Shown piece after piece: positions 37,258 through 43,761 of a DNA stretch of 43,761 bases. The stretch is from Candidatus Anaerobiospirillum stercoravium (GTDB lineage Bacteria > Pseudomonadota > Gammaproteobacteria > Enterobacterales > Succinivibrionaceae). Position numbers and translations under genes: made by a program. The stretch's first letter is position 1. Each line of letters begins with the position of its first letter. The stretch is taken from positions 1 through 43,761 of the forward strand of contig DXIF01000176.1 in NCBI GenBank assembly GCA_019113025.1, read 5' to 3'. The notes below the pieces were generated by a model that was not told the DNA's origin, did not search any database, and was given only the letters and a program-made list of their open reading frames with translations.

Positions 37258-38450
37258 AGCGGTGCCGCCTTTGCGCTTAGCGCAGGCTGGGGGGCCAGCG
37301 CAGACGGCGCAGTCTGGGCTGGTTGCGCAGGCTGAGCTGGCGGCGTCGGCTGGGCGGAAGGCGGGGGCACCGGCTTGAGCTGATGCTCGGTCAAGCACAG
37401 TTCAGTGGTGCTAACTGGGAGCACCGCGTGCGGTGGGAGCGTGAACTCAATAAAACCCCACGCCAGTCCCATACCGTAGCTGGCACTAAAGATGTGAGCA
37501 CCGTCGTTGAGCTTGTCGGCATTGGCACTGAGGGTGACCAAGACTGAGGCGCCCGAGGTATTGCCATAATGCTTGAGACTTGAGAGCATGCGCTCGGGGG
37601 CAAGGCCCAGCTTGGTACACAAGGCGCTGAGGATTTGGCCATTGGCTTGGTGAAAAGCGAAATAGTTAAACGTGGCCGGATCGACCTGCGTAAAGTAGGA
37701 CTTAAGCTGGTCGCAGATCTTGCCCGTGACAAACTCATGAATCGCCATGCCGTTCATGTAGTTGCGGTTATCCAAGGGCCCAACATGCCAGTGGGCGCCG
37801 TCGGGCAGCACATAATCCTCACTGCGCTGCCATGAGTTTTTGAGGCTGGGCAGATTAAACAGGTGCAAGTAGCCCTGACCTTGGGCGTAGAGCTCAATTT
37901 TAAGCGGCGGCGCGGCGCTGACGCGCTCTAAGAGCATCACGCCCGTGCCCTCACCTGAAAGCTGCACGGGACTGGCCTTAATTTCCTCAGGGCTTTGGTA
38001 CTGCATCCACTTGGTATCGCCGGATAAAATCGCGATCTTGGTGATATCGCTAGCGCAGCAGGCAAGTGATCCCACCACCGATAACAGGTAGGGTAAGGCG
38101 GCACAGCCGACAGTGAGATCAAAGACGGCGCACGATTCTTTGAGCTTAAGGTATTTGTGCAAGAGGTGGGAGTTGCCCACGCCCCCGCGCAAGTCCGGGC
38201 TCTGGGTGTTAAAGACGAGTAAGTCCAGCTCGTCGGGGGCCCAGCTCACATGCGCCAAGGCATCTTTAAGCGCCACATAGCCTAAGTCCAAGCTGGTTTG
38301 CTCGGTCAAGGAGATGTGCACTTGCTCAATGCCCATTTGCTTGCTAAAGCGGGCCGCGCGCCGTGAATTGGGGTCAAAGGTATGGACCTGGGCGGGCACT
38401 GCGGTGGCCACCGCCTTAATGGCGAGGTTGGAAAAGGAGAAGGTGGACAT
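37254..38450 (-). CDS. Beta-ketoacyl-ACP synthase III-like protein
   Basis: AVFDLTVGCAALPYLL (nucleophile C116), YFAFHQANGQIL (His), KHYGNTSGASV (Asn); complete Cys-His-Asn triad; RBS aaggagcactATG. Confidence 0.85.
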   Translation of the reverse strand: MSTFSFSNLAIKAVATAVPAQVHTFDPNSRRAARFSKQMGIEQVHISLTEQTSLDLGYVALKDALAHVSWAPDELDLLVFNTQSPDLRGGVGNSHLLHKYLKLKESCAVFDLTVGCAALPYLLSVVGSLACCASDITKIAILSGDTKWMQYQSPEEIKASPVQLSGEGTGVMLLERVSAAPPLKIELYAQGQGYLHLFNLPSLKNSWQRSEDYVLPDGAHWHVGPLDNRNYMNGMAIHEFVTGKICDQLKSYFTQVDPATFNYFAFHQANGQILSALCTKLGLAPERMLSSLKHYGNTSGASVLVTLSANADKLNDGAHIFSASYGMGLAWGFIEFTLPPHAVLPVSTTELCLTEHQLKPVPPPSAQPTPPAQPAQPAQTAPSALAPQPALSAKAAPL

Positions 38451-38458
38451 AGTGCTCC

Positions 38459-38626
38459 TTAGGCTCGCCGCGCAGGAGCACTGGTAAAGAGCGCATAGCG
38501 TCCCACAAGTGGGGAAACTAAGTACAGTGGCGTGGCCCCCAAGGCGGAGGCTAAAGCTCCGACGCTTGGTTCCTCTGGGGCCGCGCTTAAAACTGCCAAG
38601 CGGTCATAAACACGATCCGTTGTCAC
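38459..38626 (-). CDS. Possible 55-aa small protein (GTG start) upstream of and abutting the KASIII gene
   Basis: MTTDRVYDRLAVLSAAPEEPSVGALASALGATPLYLVSPLVGRYALFTSAPARRA*; its TAA overlaps the KASIII ribosome-binding site (TAAGGAGcactATG). Confidence 0.4.
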   Translation of the reverse strand: MTTDRVYDRLAVLSAAPEEPSVGALASALGATPLYLVSPLVGRYALFTSAPARRA

Positions 38627-39529
38627 GGTTGAGCGCCTCTTAGTGGGCCTAAGCTCACCCCCTCACGTCGCCGAGCGCGCAATCAGTGCGCTGATTCCAG
38701 CTAGCTGATTCCCGCTAGGATGGAGCCAGCTAGGTTAGAGTCAGTTAGACTTGCTCCTGATCGCTTGCTTCCGCGTATCGGCTTGAAATGAGTAGGGGCA
38801 GTGAGCCCATTGCTGGTGCGCTCAACGCAGCTGTGCCCGTACCGCGACTTAAGCGTAGCTACGCCTAAGAGCAGCATGAACACCGCAGTTTAAGTGCTGC
38901 TGTTCCCGTACAGCCCAGCAGGCGGCTCACAGCTTACGCCCGTGCTTAACTAATGGTGTAATTAACTAATAAAGGTACGGGCTGTATCTGACACTACAAC
39001 TCGACCCCGCTTCGGGCTAAATTTTGGCAAATTACATGCCACTGCCCAGTTTATCAGCTTGGGGCAACGCTTGCTAGATAAGCGCGGGCAGTGCTGCCCG
39101 CTGCTTTGGGGGCAAGGCCGGTCCCTTGAGGCCATACCAAGGGGCGGCGCGGACCTAGGTGGCACCTGCTGCCAGTGCGCAGCGCAAACGCTTGCGGTCG
39201 ATACCTCCTGCACCCAAGGGAACAGGGCAGGGCACCATTGGGGGGTGCGGCAACGTGTTAGCGACCAAGAGACGGCAAAAATAGTAGCTGGCGGTGGAAC
39301 GCAGCTGCCCATTAAGTTTGGTTGGGCCCGAGAACTTTTCAAGAAGCGGGTAGGATGGTAGCGCGCTTGCGCGAGCAGGTGGCGGCAGGTAAAGGGATTG
39401 AGCGGCGGGCGGCCCAGGTGCGGGCGCCCGCAGCTGGGCGCGCTCACTGCGGGGAAAAGGAACAGGTAAAAGGAACAGAATGGTAAAAGCCGGGGCAGCT
39501 CAAGCGGAGCGCCGATGGCGCGCCGGTGG

Positions 39530-42400
39530 TTAGACCGCGCTGTCGTACATACTGCGCGGTGGTGCGGACAGCTCAGGCAGATTGCCGGTGGCGACTTTGA
39601 GCGCAATCGCGCTTAAGGCCGCGGTGACGTGCGTGAGCTCCTGCTCGTCCATAATCAGAGCGGGCATGGTGTAGAGTAGATTGCCCATCGGGCGCAGCCA
39701 GACCCCATAGTGATAGCACAGATATTCCACCGCCTCGACCGGAACGCGCTGGGCAAATTCCACCACGCCGATAGCGCCAAAGGCGCGAATGCTGGTAATG
39801 GCATTTTGTACCACACTTGGGTCAAGCTCACGATAGCGCGCCGCCAGTTGACTTAAGTCCGTTTTTAATTGGGCGCTGACACGCTTAACTTGAGTCAGCA
39901 CTTGGTGTGATTCAAGGTAATCCACGGCGGCACACGCGACGGAACATGCCAACGGATTGGCCATAAAGGTTGGGCCATGCATGAAGACTTGCGGGCCATA
40001 GGCGCTGTGACTGATGGTGGCTGCGACGTGCTGCGTGCTCAGCACCGCCGATAAGGTCATATAACCGCCGGTTAAGCCCTTACCAAGGAGCATGAGATCA
40101 GGGGTAATGCCCGCATGCTCACAGGCGAACATCTTACCGGTACGGCCAAAGCCGGTGGCGATTTCATCGGCGATGAGCAAGATGTCGTGCTGGCGGCATA
40201 GCGTTGCCACCGCTTGCAGCACCTCTGGGGCGTAGAAGGTCATGCCGCCTGCGCCTTGCACGATTGGCTCTAAAATCACTGCGGCGAGCTGACCTGACAG
40301 CGCCTCGATCTTGGCGGCAAAGTCAGGAATTAGGATCGTTGGACTGGTCTTAGTCTGGATTCCAGTCAGGGGCTCCGTCGTGGCTTCAGGCTGAGCCGTC
40401 GCTAGTAACTCCGTGTCGTGGTAGCGTGGGAGCTCATCGTGTGCAAAGTAGCGCTGGTACTTGCTGGCGTGGAAAAGCTCGTGCATGCCGCAGGGGTCAC
40501 TGACTGACATCGCGTTCCAAGTGTCGCCATGGTAGCCGCCCTTAAAGGTCAAGAAGCTGTTACGCGCGCTCTTGCCTTGGGCCACCTGATATTGCAGCGC
40601 CATTTTGAGCGCTACTTCGGTTGCGACCGAACCGGAATCGGCGTAGAAGATGTGCTCCATGCCCGGTACCAACTTAAGCAAACGCTGACCTAAAGCGATG
40701 GCGGGCTCATGGGTGAAACCGGCAAACATGACGTGTGCCAGTTGCTGGGCTTGATTGCTCAATGCGGCATTAAGCTCAGGTAAGTTGTAGCCTAGGTTGC
40801 AGCACCACCATGAGCTCATACCGTCGATGAGCTCGGTGCCATCGTCCAAGCGCAAGGTTACGCCTTGGGCTGACTTAACTTTGAGCGCAGGTAGGGGCTC
40901 ACAGGCCGAGGTATACGGATGCCATAAGTGCTTACGGTCAAAATCAGGGCACAGGCGCGCCTTAATGCGCTGCCACTCAGCAGCTGCCGACAGGGTAGGT
41001 GCATCCTGCGCAGGAGTTGCTGCCGTCGGAGCTGCTAGCGCAGGCGAAGCCAGCTTAAATGCCGCTGGTGCGCACGCGGTCGAGGCCGGAGTAGACTGCA
41101 CAGGGGCAGGCGCTGCGCCCGTTAGTGCCACAGGCTGTGCTGTGCTCAAGGCACACGGAATAGCTTGCTGAGAGATGGCGCTAGGTGCGGCAGTAGCAGC
41201 TGCGGTAGTTGCGGTAGCAGCAGGTTGCGGGGGCAGGTCGTAATGCGCGGCAAAGAGGGCGCGGTCTTGTGCCATGGTGCTGCCGGTGGTGGTCAAGAGG
41301 TTGCCCGTGATGGCAGCGTTCATTGCGCTTGCGGTGGCGGAGGCAATCAGCTCCGGTGCAAGCAAGATGCGGCCTCCGGCCCAGCGTAGATAGGCGCACG
41401 GATTGATCAGGCGCATCAGGTAAATGGTGCGTCGCACCTCATCCTCATCCAGTGGCGCTTGGTGCTCAAGGGGCGTGCCCGCGATCGGATGCAGGAAGTT
41501 AAGCGGAATTGACTTGATGTTGAGCTGACGCAAGGTCAGGGCCAGCTCTAAGCGCTGCGCTAAGCTCTCGCCCATGTTAAAAAGGGCCCCGGAGCACACC
41601 TCAAGCCCGAGCTCAGCGGCAGAGCGCAGCACCGCTAATTTTTCATTAAAGGTGTGGCTGGTGCACACCTGATCAAAGTAGCTCGGAGCCGTCTCCAAAT
41701 TGCAGTGATAGCGCACCACGCCATGCTCTTTTAAGGCGCTGAGCTGTTCTTTATTGACCAAGCCCAGCGAGACGCAGAGCTTAATGGGGTACTTAGCACG
41801 AATGGTGTCCAAAATGGCCAAGAGCTGGGCAAATTCCTTGGAGCTAGGGGCGCGGCCACTGGCTACCAGTGAGTAAAACTCAACTCCGTGCGCGTAATAG
41901 TCTTGGGCCTCGCGCAGGCATTGCTCCGCGGGCTTAATCTCGTAGGCGGCAATATGCGTGGGGTAGTGCTTAGATTGTGCGCACCACTTGCAGTCTTCGC
42001 TGCAGCGGCCCGATTTGACATTGGTAATTGAGCACAGACTTGCGCTGCGCGGGGCGCAATACGCGGTCACCAAGGACGCGGCGTGCTCCAGCTCATTCAG
42101 ATCGCCCTGTAACAGCCACTCACGCACCGAACCTGCTTGCAACAAGTCCGCAAGCTCTTGCGGCTTAGCCTGTAACAGCTGCGGCAGCACCGCGCGGCCG
42201 CGCCCTAAGGCCGTCGCGCTCTCAATTAAGGTCAGCAGTGCCGTCATATCGGGCTTAAGCTCAAGGGTGGGATGAGGCAAGTTCAACTGCTGGGCGTTTT
42301 GCGCTTGACGCCAGCTACTACTCATACTTAGCCCCTGACTCAAAGCCTCCAGGTCACGGTCGAGTTGAGCCGTGGTGGCATTAGTAGTAGGTGCGTGCAT
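39530..42400 (-). CDS. Fused biotin synthase (BioB) - adenosylmethionine-8-amino-7-oxononanoate aminotransferase (BioA)
   Basis: Radical SAM CSEDCKWCAQ, VASGRAPSSKEF, LCVSLGLV, VCSGALFNMGES, RWAGGR (BioB); Ala/Pro/Thr-rich linker; HLWHPYTSACEPLP, DGMSSWW, YADSGSVATEVALKMALQY, ADEIATGFGRTGKMFACEHAGI, LGKGLTGGYMTLSAVLST (BioA); ATG 42400 after aaggaggttcttg. Confidence 0.93.
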   Translation of the reverse strand: MHAPTTNATTAQLDRDLEALSQGLSMSSSWRQAQNAQQLNLPHPTLELKPDMTALLTLIESATALGRGRAVLPQLLQAKPQELADLLQAGSVREWLLQGDLNELEHAASLVTAYCAPRSASLCSITNVKSGRCSEDCKWCAQSKHYPTHIAAYEIKPAEQCLREAQDYYAHGVEFYSLVASGRAPSSKEFAQLLAILDTIRAKYPIKLCVSLGLVNKEQLSALKEHGVVRYHCNLETAPSYFDQVCTSHTFNEKLAVLRSAAELGLEVCSGALFNMGESLAQRLELALTLRQLNIKSIPLNFLHPIAGTPLEHQAPLDEDEVRRTIYLMRLINPCAYLRWAGGRILLAPELIASATASAMNAAITGNLLTTTGSTMAQDRALFAAHYDLPPQPAATATTAAATAAPSAISQQAIPCALSTAQPVALTGAAPAPVQSTPASTACAPAAFKLASPALAAPTAATPAQDAPTLSAAAEWQRIKARLCPDFDRKHLWHPYTSACEPLPALKVKSAQGVTLRLDDGTELIDGMSSWWCCNLGYNLPELNAALSNQAQQLAHVMFAGFTHEPAIALGQRLLKLVPGMEHIFYADSGSVATEVALKMALQYQVAQGKSARNSFLTFKGGYHGDTWNAMSVSDPCGMHELFHASKYQRYFAHDELPRYHDTELLATAQPEATTEPLTGIQTKTSPTILIPDFAAKIEALSGQLAAVILEPIVQGAGGMTFYAPEVLQAVATLCRQHDILLIADEIATGFGRTGKMFACEHAGITPDLMLLGKGLTGGYMTLSAVLSTQHVAATISHSAYGPQVFMHGPTFMANPLACSVACAAVDYLESHQVLTQVKRVSAQLKTDLSQLAARYRELDPSVVQNAITSIRAFGAIGVVEFAQRVPVEAVEYLCYHYGVWLRPMGNLLYTMPALIMDEQELTHVTAALSAIALKVATGNLPELSAPPRSMYDSAV

Positions 42401-42700
42401 CAAGAACCTCCTTGAGCGTTGAGTGGAAACAAGAAAGGCTGCATCTTAGCATGATTGCTCAGCGCAAGCTCCCAGGGGCAAGTGCTCCATAAACCCGCGT
42501 TGTGCCCCTATTTGTGATGCCTGAGCTGAGGGGAGTGGACAATGCAAAAGGGGCAGACGACGCTCGTTCAAACACGATTTTTATCCTCAAGAGCACCACT
42601 TGTTCGGCTTTTGATGTATACTATAGGAAGTGAAAGTGGACTAACTTCGGTCTCACCCTGTTTTCACTTGTTACTTACTTTAGTTTAAGGAGGCAGTCCG

Positions 42701-43129
42701 GTGAATATCGAGCATCCGATTAAGACAGACATCTCGATCTTATTGGCCCTAGGTGTCGCTATTTTAGCTACAACAGCGTCTTTACTTCTTTATTTGATTG
42801 AACATGCCGAAGTGCTGCTTGTATTCGTGCGTGAAGGCTTGGTTATAACTAAGCAAACAGTTGGTTTTTTATTTGCGCTTTCGATTTGCACTGCTTTTCT
42901 CGCAATGTTCATTATGATTCTTAAGTCTCTGAGTTTTGCGCGATCAGTTGCTTGGCGAGCTTTCAGAGCTTCTGAGATGAAGCAGTCTTCGATAGGGACA
43001 GAGGCATGCAACTCAAATAAAGACGGCGTAACCAATATAGGGCAGAAGTTTACTTTAGAACAGTCTAATCCATCGGCTAAAACAATAGTAACAATCAAGA
43101 ATTTAGACGATTATGGTGATGACGACTAA
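42701..43129 (+). CDS. Small two-TM membrane protein of unknown function
   Basis: 142 aa; GTG start after aaggaggcagtccg; two hydrophobic segments (ISILLALGVAILATTASLLLYLI; VGFLFALSICTAFLAMFIMIL). Confidence 0.65.
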   Translation: MNIEHPIKTDISILLALGVAILATTASLLLYLIEHAEVLLVFVREGLVITKQTVGFLFALSICTAFLAMFIMILKSLSFARSVAWRAFRASEMKQSSIGTEACNSNKDGVTNIGQKFTLEQSNPSAKTIVTIKNLDDYGDDD

Positions 43130-43157
43130 ATAAACAGACTGAGGAGGAGATAAAGTA

Positions 43158-43283
43158 ATGCTATTTGCGTATTTGCTTATTGGATCTTTGGTTGCCGTGG
43201 GTGTGGGGGCCTTATTGTGGTTTATTTTGAACTTTGAGCGTGATTCAAAGAAGTTCTATAAGGACTATCTCAAAGATCGTTAG
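43158..43283 (+). CDS. 41-aa single-TM small membrane protein
   Basis: MLFAYLLIGSLVAVGVGALLWFILNFERDSKKFYKDYLKDR*; strong RBS gaggaggaga upstream; 28 nt after the 142-aa gene. Confidence 0.6.
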   Translation: MLFAYLLIGSLVAVGVGALLWFILNFERDSKKFYKDYLKDR

Positions 43284-43761
43284 CAGCTGTTAACGCAGTT
43301 TGCAGCTGGGCAGCTGAGGTCCTGTGAAGTGCACATGAGGCGGGGTGGTTTGGTGTTGGTGCATCAGGCAATCCCGCCTTGTTGTATGTGCGTTCCTATG
43401 TGGTAATTAGGCTTGAGGCTTAGGATGGGAACTCTATGGTTGGGGGCCCAAATCAGCAGGTAGCCCGCGCGCAGTCTCAAGGGATCTTGGATTCTTCTCC
43501 CTTATTTAAGCCATTTTCATTAGTTCCTGATACCAACAACTTTGGGCTCAAGTCTAAGAATAAATAACAACATTAAGATGGGGCAGAGTGTTGCGACGGA
43601 GTCTGATAAAACAGTGATTAAAACAGTAATCGTAAATTTCTCTAGAATCGGTACACCACGCCTTGAACGGTGACAGGATAACACCAAATATCTTGAGCAT
43701 CCGCCACCTAATTTTCAAAACTCCATTCAGCTGATAGCTACGCATTAAGCGCATTCACAGC

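Noticed and set aside
31698-38450. OleABCD-type olefin/beta-lactone pathway
   Set aside because: KASIII + ligase + SDR superficially match, but no OleB-like hydrolase is present, the SDR is a short FabG-like type, and a dedicated ACP and importer are included; kept only as an alternative to test.
38962-39606. 214-aa minus-strand ORF ending ...GRVVVSDTARTFIS
   Set aside because: Overlaps the 3' end of bioBA in another frame, Cys/Pro/Ser-rich composition without recognisable domain; considered possible mobile remnant but not supportable as a gene.
43436-43567. 43-aa ORF MVGGPNQQVARAQSQGILDSSPLFKPFSLVPDTNNFGLKSKNK
   Set aside because: No clear ribosome-binding site and no recognisable family; too short to support.
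1-43761. tRNA genes, prophage, integrases, toxin-antitoxin or restriction systems
   Set aside because: None recognised by reading; no tRNA cloverleaf, integrase, transposase or methyltransferase motifs identified with confidence.

Overview
This window looks like a GC-rich gammaproteobacterial chromosome; Succinivibrionaceae/Aeromonadales-like is my guess from gene content only. It carries about 30 protein genes and one orphan 5S rRNA gene. Left to right: a D-amino-acid catabolism locus (RidA, GntP-family permease, D-serine ammonia-lyase, YheO/DauR-type regulator); minE-minD-minC on the minus strand, with a MinD carrying a ~222-aa low-complexity N-terminal extension; ycgL; a very large SpoIIE/PP2C-type phosphatase divergent from a 950+ aa two-lobed periplasmic-binding-like protein; an Amt ammonium transporter; the 5S gene with its own promoter and terminator; uxaB-uxaA; a MATE transporter with a long N-terminal extension; an aspartate/aromatic aminotransferase; a PfkB-family kinase; a DUF2333 protein; an ABC exporter; pgpA; and a biotin-related locus at about 30.9-42.4 kb. 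The biotin locus is the best candidate for an undescribed system. It contains a BioD-like protein, an apparent BioB-BioA fusion with an atypical BioB cysteine pattern, and between them a co-oriented block of KASIII, SDR, an NMT1/SsuA-type ABC importer, a stand-alone acyl carrier protein and an AMP-forming acyl ligase. That block could be a dedicated pimeloyl-thioester (biotin precursor) route, but this is inference. Two sequence-wide themes also stand out: degenerate short tandem repeats (5-16 bp period) in many intergenic gaps, and Ala/Pro/Glu/Gln-rich low-complexity insertions in otherwise conserved proteins. All identifications are from reading the sequence; no database search was run.
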